The translations under genes and the position numbers were made by a program. DNA of 13,222 nucleotides from JBHENN01 sp046262015 (lineage in GTDB: Bacteria; Actinomycetota; CADDZG01; WHSQ01), in contig JBHENN010000096.1 of the NCBI GenBank assembly GCA_046262015.1, positions 1 to 13,222 of the forward strand, in the 5' to 3' direction. Below are positions 1 through 6,533 of this stretch, in pieces (within the stretch, counting starts at the first letter, position 1; every line of letters starts with the position of its first letter). Below the pieces are notes generated by a model that was not told the DNA's origin, searched no databases, and saw nothing but the letters and a program-made list of their open reading frames with translations.

Positions 1-368
1 CCACCAAGGTGGACGAGGACCAGACCCACCGCTACGCGGAGGCGTCGGGGGACCACAACCCGATCCACATCGACGAAGCAACCGCGCGGATGGCGGGCCT
101 CCCCGGGATCATCCTGCACGGCATGTGCACGATGGCGATCGCGGGGAAGGCTGCGGTGAACGGCCTCGCCGGCGGCGATCCCACGCGGATCAAGCGGATC
201 GCGGTTCGGCTCTCGCGGCCGGTGCTGCCCGGCCAGGAGCTGACGACGAGGCTGTGGGAGGAGGTCTCCTCCGAGGTCGAGGGCGTCACGACCTACGGGT
301 TCGAGACCTACAACCCGGGCGGCGCCGCGGTGGTGAAGGCCGGGATCGTCGAGATCGGTCCGGGCTAG
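1..368 (+). CDS. MaoC-type (R)-hydratase/dehydratase, C-terminal part (5' truncated)
   Basis: The reading frame is open from the window edge (first full codon at 3) to TAG at 366-368. The visible 121 residues begin TKVDEDQTHRYAEASGDHNP and carry the hydratase-2/MaoC signature: Y-A-x-x-S-G-D-x-N-P-I-H followed by a downstream HGM. The Asp and His of GDHNPIH are the residues that hydrate trans-2-enoyl thioesters in this hot-dog-fold family. A later segment, VRLSRPVLPGQEL, fits the strand-turn that closes the fold. The piece covers one nearly complete hot-dog domain, so the missing part could be a few residues or an N-terminal second hot-dog domain as in two-domain actinobacterial MaoC proteins; the window cannot decide. 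Likely substrates are fatty-acyl or polyketide-type enoyl thioesters in the cytosol (inference from the family). A GTG at 9 is a possible start, but the frame continues upstream, so I treat the gene as partial. It converges on the rhomboid gene. Confidence 0.85.
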   Translation, partial: TKVDEDQTHRYAEASGDHNPIHIDEATARMAGLPGIILHGMCTMAIAGKAAVNGLAGGDPTRIKRIAVRLSRPVLPGQELTTRLWEEVSSEVEGVTTYGFETYNPGGAAVVKAGIVEIGPG

Positions 369-373
369 CCCGG
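360..373. terminator. 14-bp perfect palindrome over two convergent stop codons
   Basis: CCGGGCTAGCCCGG is a perfect palindrome. Its central CTAG supplies the TAG stop of the hydratase (366-368, plus) and of the rhomboid (365-367 read on minus). As RNA from either strand it could form a 5-bp CCGGG/CCCGG stem with a CTAG loop. No U-tract follows on either side, so the terminator function is inference; the palindrome and shared stops are directly visible. Confidence 0.45.
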
Positions 374-1255
374 CAACCGGCACGCGTCCGGCAGGGTCGC
401 CACGCGGTAGACGAGCAACGCGGCTCCCACCCCGAGGACCGCGAGCGTAGTCACGACCTGAGCGGCGGTCGCGCCCACCCGCGTGCGCCGGTCGAAGCCG
501 ACCCCCAGCAGGACGCCGGCCGCGAGGCCGCCCATGTGCGCCCGCACGTCGATGGCGCCGAAGATCGGCAGGAAGCCGATCAGCAGGTTGAGCCCGATCA
601 ACCAGGTCAGACCGCGCAGCGCGTGCGCCATCTGCGGCGACTCCCGCCGGTTGTAGAGGTAGACCACGAGGATCCCGATCAGACCGAAGATGGCCCCGGA
701 CGCGCCGACGCTGGGAACCGCGCAGGGCCCGAGCGCCGCGGACGCGGAGCTGGCCACGAGGCCCGAGACGGCGTACAGGACCACGAACCGAACCGTGCCG
801 AACGCCTGCTCCACGTTGGGCCCGTAGATGTAGAGCACGTACATGTTGAACAGGATGTGGATGATCGAGTTGGGTGAGTGCAGGAACATCGCGGTGAACA
901 GGCGCCACCATTCGCCAGCCACGATGGCCGGCGTGAACGATGCGTAGCGGAACGTGAACTCGGGTCCGAGGATCGCTTGAGCCGCATACACGACCACGTT
1001 GATGACGATGATGGCCATCACCGCCGGCGCGCTGGCGCGGAGCACGGTCCGGACCCTGGGGGCGCTCCGCCGCGCCTCTGCCACGCACTCGGGGCAGTGC
1101 TGGCCGACCGATGCGGGGATGGCGCACTGTCCGCATATCGGGCGTTCGCAGCGTGAGCAACGCAGCTTGGTCGGCGTCTTGGGGTGTCCGTAGCAGTAGG
1201 TCTGCTCGGCCTCGTCTGTTGCCGGCATCGTGGATCCTGTCGGCGCCTCGGTCAT
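365..1255 (-). CDS. Rhomboid-family intramembrane serine protease with N-terminal B-box-like zinc finger
   Basis: From the ATG at 1255 the protein has 296 residues. Residues about 21-60 carry a zinc-finger pattern C-x2-H-x9-C-x2-C-x4-C-x2-C-x8-C-x2-C, the B-box-like arrangement common in actinobacterial rhomboids. Several membrane segments follow from about residue 80. The rhomboid hallmarks are present: WWRLFTAMFLH after the first helix, a GxSG motif (GASGAIFG, nucleophile Ser186) and the partner His240 in DVRAHMGG, giving the Ser-His dyad. The family cleaves transmembrane proteins within the bilayer; the substrate here is unknown. Start choice: ATG 1228 is a good alternative because AGGA lies 6 bases upstream, and a GTG at 1309 would overlap the divergent nuclease gene. 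The gene converges with the MaoC gene, overlapping it by four bases at the stop codons. Confidence 0.9.
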   Translation of the reverse strand: MTEAPTGSTMPATDEAEQTYCYGHPKTPTKLRCSRCERPICGQCAIPASVGQHCPECVAEARRSAPRVRTVLRASAPAVMAIIVINVVVYAAQAILGPEFTFRYASFTPAIVAGEWWRLFTAMFLHSPNSIIHILFNMYVLYIYGPNVEQAFGTVRFVVLYAVSGLVASSASAALGPCAVPSVGASGAIFGLIGILVVYLYNRRESPQMAHALRGLTWLIGLNLLIGFLPIFGAIDVRAHMGGLAAGVLLGVGFDRRTRVGATAAQVVTTLAVLGVGAALLVYRVATLPDACRLPG

Positions 1256-1277
1256 CGGCGCATCGTCCCACAGGGGG

Positions 1278-2015
1278 ATGGCTATCGTGACCGGCGTGGA
1301 GCCCTTCACCGTCGCGACCTACAACGTCCACCATTGCGAGGGACTGGACGGGGTCGTCGACACCGGCCGGATCGCAGCGGTCGTCGCGGGGCTGGGCGCG
1401 GACATCGTCGCGCTCCAGGAGCTGGACCGGCACATGAAGCGGAGCGGCGGCGAGGACCAGCCGCGCGTTATCGCCGAGCTGACCGGTTACGACGTCCGCT
1501 TCCTTCCTACGCTCCGCCGCGGGCACGCCGAGTATGGGATCGCGCTGGCGGCGCGCGACGGACTCGGCGAAGTGCGCTTCGAAGCGCTGCCGCGCCTCGC
1601 CGCGGAGGAGCCCCGGGCTGCCGCCGTGGCCCGCTGGGGGGAGGTGACCGTCATCGGCGTGCACCTGTCGCAGAAGCCGGCCCCCCGCGCCCTCCAGGGC
1701 GGGGCACTGCTCGACCTGGCCCGTGCCGGCGAGCCTCCGGTGGTGGTGATGGGGGACCTCAACCAGAGCCGTCGCCACCTCGGCAGCTTCGCCGGCGCGT
1801 CCTTCGACCCCGGCCCCGACCGCAACCGCACGTTCCTCCGCGGGCCCGCCCGCCGGGTCCCGGCGCTGCTGCGCCTCGCCCCCGGGATGCTCGGCAGCAA
1901 GATCGATCACATCCTGACCGGGCCCGGGCTCGAGGTGGTTCGGGCGTGGACCATCCCGACGCGCGCATCGGACCACCTGCCCCTGGTAGCGGACATCGCC
2001 CCTAGTCCGGCCTGA
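1278..2015 (+). CDS. Endonuclease/exonuclease/phosphatase-fold hydrolase
   Basis: A 245-residue protein with the ordered motifs of the EEP (DNase I-like/sphingomyelinase-like) superfamily: TYNVHH near the N-terminus, the metal ligand Glu48 in ALQE, VHLSQKP in the middle, GDLN (Asp160, Asn162), KIDHIL, and C-terminal SDH (Asp232-His233). All catalytic positions expected of a Mg-dependent phosphodiesterase/phosphatase are present. There is no signal peptide or membrane segment, so a cytosolic enzyme is likely. Members act on DNA, phospholipids or inositol phosphates, and sequence alone does not set the substrate. Start is uncertain: ATG 1278 is used; GTG 1287 has AGGGGG 9 bases upstream; GTG 1296 has TATCGT 7 bases upstream and would be leaderless. 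All three keep the domain whole. The gene is divergent from the rhomboid, with a gap of at most a few tens of bases. Confidence 0.85.
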   Translation: MAIVTGVEPFTVATYNVHHCEGLDGVVDTGRIAAVVAGLGADIVALQELDRHMKRSGGEDQPRVIAELTGYDVRFLPTLRRGHAEYGIALAARDGLGEVRFEALPRLAAEEPRAAAVARWGEVTVIGVHLSQKPAPRALQGGALLDLARAGEPPVVVMGDLNQSRRHLGSFAGASFDPGPDRNRTFLRGPARRVPALLRLAPGMLGSKIDHILTGPGLEVVRAWTIPTRASDHLPLVADIAPSPA

Positions 2016-2032
2016 GACTGCTGTGCTTGCTG

Positions 2033-2061
2033 TTAACTATTGGGGTTAGAACTGTTATGTT
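2033..2061 (+). promoter_or_regulatory. Candidate promoter for the lipoprotein-kinase operon
   Basis: TTAACT (2033-2038) and TATGTT (2056-2061) are separated by 17 bases. A TG one base before the -10 (2053-2054) makes it an extended -10. The stretch is markedly AT-richer than its surroundings and lies in the only gap before the lipoprotein gene. The inferred transcript would start near 2068, about 40 bases before the GTG at 2108. Confidence 0.5.
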
Positions 2062-2095
2062 CTGGGGCGGAAGTGAGCCCATTGCCGCAGCCTCC

Positions 2096-2102
2096 GGGGA
2101 GG
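2096..2102 (+). promoter_or_regulatory. Ribosome binding site that decides the lipoprotein start
   Basis: GGGGAGG ends 5 bases before GTG 2108. The next in-frame start, ATG 2123, has only GGAG one base away, which is too close to work. This favours GTG 2108, which gives a signal peptide of normal length. Confidence 0.55.
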
Positions 2103-2107
2103 CCCGT

Positions 2108-2542
2108 GTGAGCATCTGGAGCATGGATCGGGCACGCGCCCTGCCCGCCGCCGCGCTCGTGGCGCTGCTGGCGCTGCCGGGGTGCAGCGGGGCGGGCGCG
2201 TCCGCGGGCGACGACGACGACCGGGTCGAGGCGGCTCAGGCAATGGCCGGGGATGCGCTAGAGGTGGCGGAAGAGCTCGGGATCAGGGTGGACGATCTCG
2301 AGGACGAGCTCGAGCGCGCCCGCACGCGGCGGGGCCTTCTGGCGAAGAGGGTTCACAAGATGGCCGGCCGGTTGTCGGACGCGGTGGCGTCACTGCGGAC
2401 GTCGATCGCCGACGCGCGCGCAGATGCAGGCTCGGCCCACGGGGATGCGGCGTCCGCTCTGGAGCGCGCCGCGGGGTTGGCACGTCAGCTCGCGGTTCTC
2501 GAGAGCAGGCTCGACTATCACCTCCGCTCTCACGGAGGCTAG
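2108..2542 (+). CDS. Predicted coiled-coil lipoprotein, family not recognised
   Basis: From GTG 2108 the product has 144 residues. A short basic start is followed by a hydrophobic run (ALPAAALVALLALPG) ending in the lipobox LPGC with the lipidated Cys at residue 26, so the mature protein should be anchored on the outer face of the membrane. A small Gly/Ala/Ser linker and an acidic GDDDD run come next. The remaining roughly 100 residues are Ala-, Glu-, Arg- and Leu-rich with heptad-like spacing (for example VDDLEDELERARTRRGLLAK), which suggests an extended coiled coil or helical bundle. No catalytic motif is visible and I do not recognise the family. The stop codon is 10 bases before the kinase ATG, so the two are probably cotranscribed. 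An extracellular role alongside the kinase PASTA domains is an inference from position only. Confidence 0.7.
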   Translation: MSIWSMDRARALPAAALVALLALPGCSGAGASAGDDDDRVEAAQAMAGDALEVAEELGIRVDDLEDELERARTRRGLLAKRVHKMAGRLSDAVASLRTSIADARADAGSAHGDAASALERAAGLARQLAVLESRLDYHLRSHGG

Positions 2543-2552
2543 AGGGGACCGC

Positions 2553-4388
2553 ATGCGACTGATGCAAGACCTCGTCGGGGACATCCTCTCGGGTCGCTAC
2601 CGGTTGATCTCTCGCATCGCGGGCGGGGGCATGGGCGACGTCTATCGAGGGCACGACCTTCTGCTCGACCGCACCGTGGCGGTCAAGGTGCTCGAACCCT
2701 CTCTCGCGATCGACCCGGAGCTCGTGGCTCGCTTCCGCGAGGAGGCGCGAGCCGCCGCCCGCCTCACCCATCCCAACGTCGTCGCCGTGCACGACTGGGG
2801 CTCGCACGAGGGGACCTATTACATGGTGATGGAGCTTGTCTCCGGGACCGACCTGCGCGATCTTCTCGTCGCGCGCGGGTCGCTCGAGCCCGCCCAGGCC
2901 GTCGAGATCATGATCTCGGTATGCGAGGCGCTCGCCGCCGCCCACCGCACCGGTCTGGTTCACCGGGACGTCAAGCCGGAGAACATCTTGATCGCGCAGG
3001 ACGGCAAGGTGAAGGTTGCCGACTTCGGGATCGCGATCGTCGCCGACACCGAGCGCGCCCTTCCGGGAAGCGGGATGCTGGGAACCCTTCGCTACCTGTC
3101 TCCGGAGCAAGCTCAGGGCAAGAGCGCCTCGGCGGCGTCGGACCTCTGGGCCGCGGGTTGTGTCCTGGGCGAGCTTCTCACCGGGCGCCCACCTCTGCAA
3201 GGCTCGGGCTCCGAGCTGCTGCGCCGACGGGCGACCGAGACGCCGCGACCGCCGTCGGCGACCAGTCCCGCGGTTCCATCGGACCTGGACGACATCGTGC
3301 TGCAGGCGTGCGCACTGGACCCCAGCCATAGGTTCGTCGATGCGTCCGACATGTCGGTCGCCCTGCGCCGCGTCGCGGTGCGGTCGCTGCCCGATGCGCC
3401 TCCTGTAGCGAGCTTGCTCGACGACCTCACCGGCGAGATAGGCCTCGCCGACATGGAACCGACCGGGTTCCTCGCCTCTCGATCGGCGCGGCGCGAGCGG
3501 CGCGCCGCAGGGCGACGTGTCGGCCGGAGGCTCGCCGCGGTCGTCATCGCCGCGGCGATCCTCGCGGGAGGCGCCAAAGCGGCCACCTTGATCCTGCCGC
3601 AAGACGTCGCCGTGCCGTCGCTGGTGAACCTGACCTTGCGCGCGGCAGAACGGCGCGCCGCCGAGTACGACTTGGAGGTCGATGTCACCGGGCGGGTGAA
3701 GGACAAGGAGGTGCCCGTCGGGCAGATCGTGTCCCAGTCGCCGGCCGACGGCGTCATCCGCGAAGGATCAGACATCGAGGTCATCCTGTCGGCCGGGCCT
3801 CCTGCGGTGCGCGTGCCTTCGGTGGCCGGCCTCGACCGCAAACGGGCCGCCGCGCGTCTGGAGGGGCGCGGCTTCGAGCTCGGCGAGATCGAGCGGACGT
3901 TCTCGCTCGAGGACGAGGGAACGGTGATCGAGCATCACCCAGCAGCCGGCAAGCTGCCGTGGGGTAGCCCGGTCGATCTCGTGATCAGCAAGGGCCCCCG
4001 GCCCATCGAGGTGCCGGCGGTCGCGGGACTGCGGCCGAAGGCAGCAGCAGCCGCGCTGGAAGGCGCCGGGTTCACGACCGTGGTCGTCGACGCGTACTCC
4101 GACGACGTCCCCTCCGGTGAGGTGATCTCCACCATGCCGGGAGCGGGGGAGATCGCCCCCGAGGGCAGCGAGATACAGATCGTCGTGTCGTTGGGGCCAG
4201 AGTTCGAGAAGGTGAAGATGCCCGACATGCGCGGGATGAGCGTCGCCGACGCCACCGCGAAGCTGGAACGGCTGGGACTCAGGGTTTACGTGCAGGAATC
4301 GTGCGACGGCACGACCGTGGTCGAGACCGACCCTCTGGCAGGCACCATCATCCGCGAGAACGATCGCGTGGCGCTGTTCGTCTGCTGA
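2553..4388 (+). CDS. PknB-like transmembrane Ser/Thr protein kinase with four PASTA domains
   Basis: The start at ATG 2553 has GAGGGGA four bases upstream, giving 611 residues. Kinase domain, about residues 10-275: glycine loop GGGMGDVY, ATP-anchoring Lys45 in VAVKVLE, catalytic loop H137-R-D-V-K-P-E-N, Mg-binding D157-F-G and the SPEQ form of the APE motif, all intact. A juxtamembrane Arg-rich segment precedes one membrane helix at about 328-345. Four PASTA repeats follow at about 351-418, 419-483, 484-553 and 554-611; each opens with a VP- or MP-type motif (VPS, VPA, MPD) and ends in a beta strand. By family knowledge these extracellular modules sense peptidoglycan or lipid II fragments and the kinase controls cell-wall growth and division. 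Only the last PASTA carries cysteines: CDGT, and the terminal residue of the protein. It is not flanked by the usual pbpA/rodA/pstP cluster. A hairpin follows the stop. Confidence 0.95.
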   Translation: MRLMQDLVGDILSGRYRLISRIAGGGMGDVYRGHDLLLDRTVAVKVLEPSLAIDPELVARFREEARAAARLTHPNVVAVHDWGSHEGTYYMVMELVSGTDLRDLLVARGSLEPAQAVEIMISVCEALAAAHRTGLVHRDVKPENILIAQDGKVKVADFGIAIVADTERALPGSGMLGTLRYLSPEQAQGKSASAASDLWAAGCVLGELLTGRPPLQGSGSELLRRRATETPRPPSATSPAVPSDLDDIVLQACALDPSHRFVDASDMSVALRRVAVRSLPDAPPVASLLDDLTGEIGLADMEPTGFLASRSARRERRAAGRRVGRRLAAVVIAAAILAGGAKAATLILPQDVAVPSLVNLTLRAAERRAAEYDLEVDVTGRVKDKEVPVGQIVSQSPADGVIREGSDIEVILSAGPPAVRVPSVAGLDRKRAAARLEGRGFELGEIERTFSLEDEGTVIEHHPAAGKLPWGSPVDLVISKGPRPIEVPAVAGLRPKAAAAALEGAGFTTVVVDAYSDDVPSGEVISTMPGAGEIAPEGSEIQIVVSLGPEFEKVKMPDMRGMSVADATAKLERLGLRVYVQESCDGTTVVETDPLAGTIIRENDRVALFVC

Positions 4389-4405
4389 TAGGTGCCGCCG
4401 GCGAC

Positions 4406-4423
4406 GGGGCCGACTACGGCCTC
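4406..4423 (+). terminator. Hairpin after the kinase gene, candidate terminator
   Basis: GGGGCCG and CGGCCTC pair over 7 bp (one G-U) around an ACTA loop, starting 17 bases after the kinase stop. There is no U-tract, as is common in high-GC actinobacteria, so termination is inferred. Confidence 0.45.
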
Positions 4424-4478
4424 AGGTTCGGCGCTGCAAACGCTGGGACGACGGGTGGGGGCTGAGACGAGGGCCGCT

Positions 4479-4484
4479 TAAGCT
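4479..4484 (+). promoter_or_regulatory. -10 element (TAAGCT) of a probable leaderless promoter
   Basis: TAAGCT lies 8 bases before GTG 4493, the distance expected if transcription begins at or next to the start codon. No ribosome binding site is visible before the GTG. The preceding GGGCCGCTTA (4471-4480) recurs before the DUF5319 gene. No -35 is recognisable. Confidence 0.45.
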
Positions 4485-4492
4485 ACGCCGCC

Positions 4493-5422
4493 GTGAACGA
4501 CGCCCGCGCTGCAGGCGCCCTCGCCGCGCGTCCGGCGGGTGTGGGGTGGGTGTCGTGGGCCCTTCTAGCGCTGGGCGTCCTCTCCGCGTCGATCTCCGCC
4601 ATCCTGACGCGCTACGCGAGCGCCGAGCATCTCGGCGACGCTCAACCCTTAGCGATCGCGTTCTGGAGGTGCGCCCTCGGCGCGCTTGCTCTCGCTCCGT
4701 TCGCCGCGGCGCGTCTGCGCAGCGTGCCGGCGCGCCGGACGGGCTCCGCGGCGATCGCGGGTGTCTTCCTCGCGGTGCACTTCGCCACCTGGCTGACGTC
4801 GCTCGACCTCACGACGATCGCGCATTCGGTCCTGCTCGTGTCGATCTCGCCGGTGTTCGTGGCGCTCGCGGCCCGGTTCATCCTCGGCGAACGTCTTCGC
4901 TCCCTCGGGTGGGTCGGCATGGTCCTGGCGCTTGTGGGCACCGCCGCTATCACCGGGGGGCCTGGCGGCGACGCGTCGGCGCTGGGCGACCTGCTGGCGT
5001 TCGTCGGCGGGGTCACCGCGGGCGGCTACGTCTTCGCGGGACAGCTCGCGCGCCGTCATCTCGGCATCCTCGAGTACGCGGTCATTACCTACACGCTGGC
5101 CGCGGTGCCCATCCTCGCGGTGTGCCTCGCGCGCGGCATCCCGCTCGGCGGTTACGGCGCGCCAACGTGGCTGGCGATCGCGGCGATCCTGGTCGGGCCT
5201 CAGCTCCTCGGCCACACGATCCTCAATCTCGTCGTCAAAGACATCGGCGCCACGGTGGTATCGGTGGCGATCATGGCCGAGCCTCCGATCGCGGTCGTAG
5301 CGGCGTTCCTTCTGTTCGGAGAGGTTCCCTCGGCGATCGTCTACCCGGCGGGTGCCGTCATCCTGACCGGCATCTACTTGGTGTCGCGGGCGCGCATGGT
5401 CGGCCCGGTGGTGACCGATTGA
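4493..5422 (+). CDS. EamA-family (drug/metabolite transporter) inner-membrane permease
   Basis: A 309-residue, strongly hydrophobic protein with about ten membrane segments arranged as two EamA halves. The first half contains the typical region around FWRCALGALALAPF, then FLAVHFATWLTSL and SPVFVALAARFILGERL, which is the family pattern of a helix ending in a charged GER/GE turn. The second half repeats it with AEPPIAVVAAFLLFGEVPSA. The usual length for the family is about 280-310. Members export or import small metabolites such as amino acids, nucleosides or cofactors; the substrate cannot be read from sequence. GTG 4493 is the first start after the gap and has a -10-like element at leaderless distance. 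The stop TGA overlaps the TTG start of the downstream FolP2-like gene (TTGA), so translation is probably coupled and the two may share a pathway (inference). Confidence 0.9.
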   Translation: MNDARAAGALAARPAGVGWVSWALLALGVLSASISAILTRYASAEHLGDAQPLAIAFWRCALGALALAPFAAARLRSVPARRTGSAAIAGVFLAVHFATWLTSLDLTTIAHSVLLVSISPVFVALAARFILGERLRSLGWVGMVLALVGTAAITGGPGGDASALGDLLAFVGGVTAGGYVFAGQLARRHLGILEYAVITYTLAAVPILAVCLARGIPLGGYGAPTWLAIAAILVGPQLLGHTILNLVVKDIGATVVSVAIMAEPPIAVVAAFLLFGEVPSAIVYPAGAVILTGIYLVSRARMVGPVVTD

Positions 5423-6276
5423 TCCTCGAACACGCGCGCGGGACCCTCGCGCTGGACCGCTGCCTCGTGATGGGCATCGTCAACCGGACGCCCGACTCGT
5501 TCTACGACGGCGGGCGGATGGACCTCGCCGCGGCCGCTCGCCACGCGGCCGCGCTGGTGGACGAGGGGGCGGACCTCCTCGACCTCGGTGCGGTCAAGGC
5601 CGGTCCCGGTTCCGAGGTCGGCGAGGATGAGGAGACGGCGCGGCTGATCCCGCTGGTGGAGACGCTTGCAGAGGCGGTGGAGGTCGTGCTGTCGGTCGAG
5701 ACGGCTCGCCCCGGGGTAGCGCGCGCGGCGATCGACAGAGGCGCGGTGATCGTCAACGACGTCTCGGGGCTCCGCGATGCGGGTCTCGCCACGGTCTGCG
5801 CGGAGACAGGCGCGGCCCTCGTCCTGATGCACCACGGCGGCCAGATCCGGGGACGTCCCCGGCACCCCCGCTACGACGACGTGGTGGCGGCGGTGGTCGC
5901 GGGATGGCGCGAGCTGGCGGCGACCGCCGGGCGCGCCGGGGTGGCCGCGCGCAGCCTGATCGTCGATCCCGGGCTCGACTTCGGTAAGAACACGTTCCAG
6001 TCACTCGAGATCCTGCGCCGGCTCGACGAGCTAACCCGCCTCGGATGGCCGGTGCTGGTCGCCCCGTCGCGCAAGGACGTCGTCGGCGAGACGCTGGATC
6101 TGCCCCTCGAGGAGCGTCTCGAGGGGACCCTCGCGGCGATCGCGGTATCGGTTCTCAAGGGGGCGCGGATCGTGCGCGCGCACGACGTCCGCGCCGTCGC
6201 CCGAACCGTCGCGATGACCGAAGCGATCGCGGGCGCCCGCCCGCCTGCCGCCCCCGTGCGCGGCTTGTGGGACTAG
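5419..6276 (+). CDS. folP2: Dihydropteroate synthase-family protein, FolP2-like
   Basis: 285 residues, a TIM-barrel pterin-binding protein. Its motifs match the mycobacterial FolP2 paralogue rather than classic FolP: MGIVNRTPDSFYDGG (Met18 onward), DLGAVKAGPG where FolP has GGESTRPG, and DFGKNTF with WPVLVAPSRKD and VGETL/ERLEGTLAA near the C-terminus. Conserved barrel features remain: Asn113-Asp114 in VNDVSG, Lys219 in SRKD and His255 in RAHDV. The usual SVDT is SVET here (Glu94), and the p-aminobenzoate loop ESTRP is absent. Classic DHPS condenses pABA with a pterin pyrophosphate; mycobacterial FolP2 is reported not to replace FolP, so the reaction here is uncertain. The start is TTG 5419, sharing TTGA with the transporter stop; later GTG/ATG codons (5467, 5470) would cut into the first barrel strand. 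A hairpin and a convergent small gene follow. Confidence 0.85.
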   Translation: MILEHARGTLALDRCLVMGIVNRTPDSFYDGGRMDLAAAARHAAALVDEGADLLDLGAVKAGPGSEVGEDEETARLIPLVETLAEAVEVVLSVETARPGVARAAIDRGAVIVNDVSGLRDAGLATVCAETGAALVLMHHGGQIRGRPRHPRYDDVVAAVVAGWRELAATAGRAGVAARSLIVDPGLDFGKNTFQSLEILRRLDELTRLGWPVLVAPSRKDVVGETLDLPLEERLEGTLAAIAVSVLKGARIVRAHDVRAVARTVAMTEAIAGARPPAAPVRGLWD

Positions 6277-6283
6277 CGGCTCT

Positions 6284-6302
6284 CGACCCCGGTCAGGGGT
6301 CG
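6284..6302. terminator. Hairpin between convergent genes, candidate bidirectional terminator
   Basis: CGACCCC (6284-6290) and GGGGTCG (6296-6302) form a perfect 7-bp stem with a GGTCA loop. The loop contains the complement of the TGA stop of the minus-strand small ORF, and the folP2-like stop is 8 bases upstream. No U-tract on either strand. Confidence 0.45.
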
Positions 6303-6514
6303 GTGAGGAAACCAACCGGCACTCGGTCCTTGCTTGCCTCCGCGATCGGCGGGACGAAGACCGCCGTCAGCGGGTTGATCCCCCAGCGCGAGAAGCATTC
6401 GAGCATGGCGGCGGCGACCGCTTCGGCGGGTACGTCGTAGGAGGGACCTACCTCGCCGGGCTCGTGCGGTCGCTCGCTGTCCATCTTCACTGCTTGTCGG
6501 CAGGAAACGGTCAT
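6293..6514 (-). CDS. Hypothetical 73-residue protein
   Basis: ATG at 6514 to TGA at 6295-6293. AAAGG lies about 9 bases upstream of the ATG on the minus strand. The codon usage looks coding: nearly all third positions in the second half are G or C, with natural codons through AMLECFSRWGINPLTAVFVP. The protein begins MTVSCRQAVKMDSERPHEPG and ends with a mixed hydrophobic segment and VPVGFLTDP. There is no signal peptide, membrane helix or recognised motif, and I do not know the family. It fills an otherwise empty gap and is divergent from the response regulator with 19 bases between starts, so their promoters would overlap. It could be a chance ORF in GC-rich DNA, hence the moderate confidence. 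Confidence 0.5.
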   Translation of the reverse strand: MTVSCRQAVKMDSERPHEPGEVGPSYDVPAEAVAAAMLECFSRWGINPLTAVFVPPIAEASKDRVPVGFLTDP

Positions 6515-6521
6515 CGCTTGA

Positions 6522-6527
6522 TACCTT
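6522..6527 (+). promoter_or_regulatory. -10 element (TACCTT) of a probable leaderless promoter
   Basis: TACCTT stands 6 bases before ATG 6534. The GGGG touching the ATG is too close to act as a ribosome binding site, so a leaderless transcript for the response regulator is the simplest reading (inference). Confidence 0.4.
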
Positions 6528-6533
6528 TCGGGG

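Noticed and set aside
125..877. 250-codon plus-strand frame across the MaoC end and rhomboid
   Set aside because: Antisense to an intact rhomboid, charged low-complexity translation, no start signals.
2283..3602. 439-codon open frame on the minus strand opposite the lipoprotein and kinase genes
   Set aside because: It is antisense to an intact kinase with all motifs. The translation is Arg/Gly/Asp-rich with no recognisable domain, as expected of a GC-rich shadow frame.
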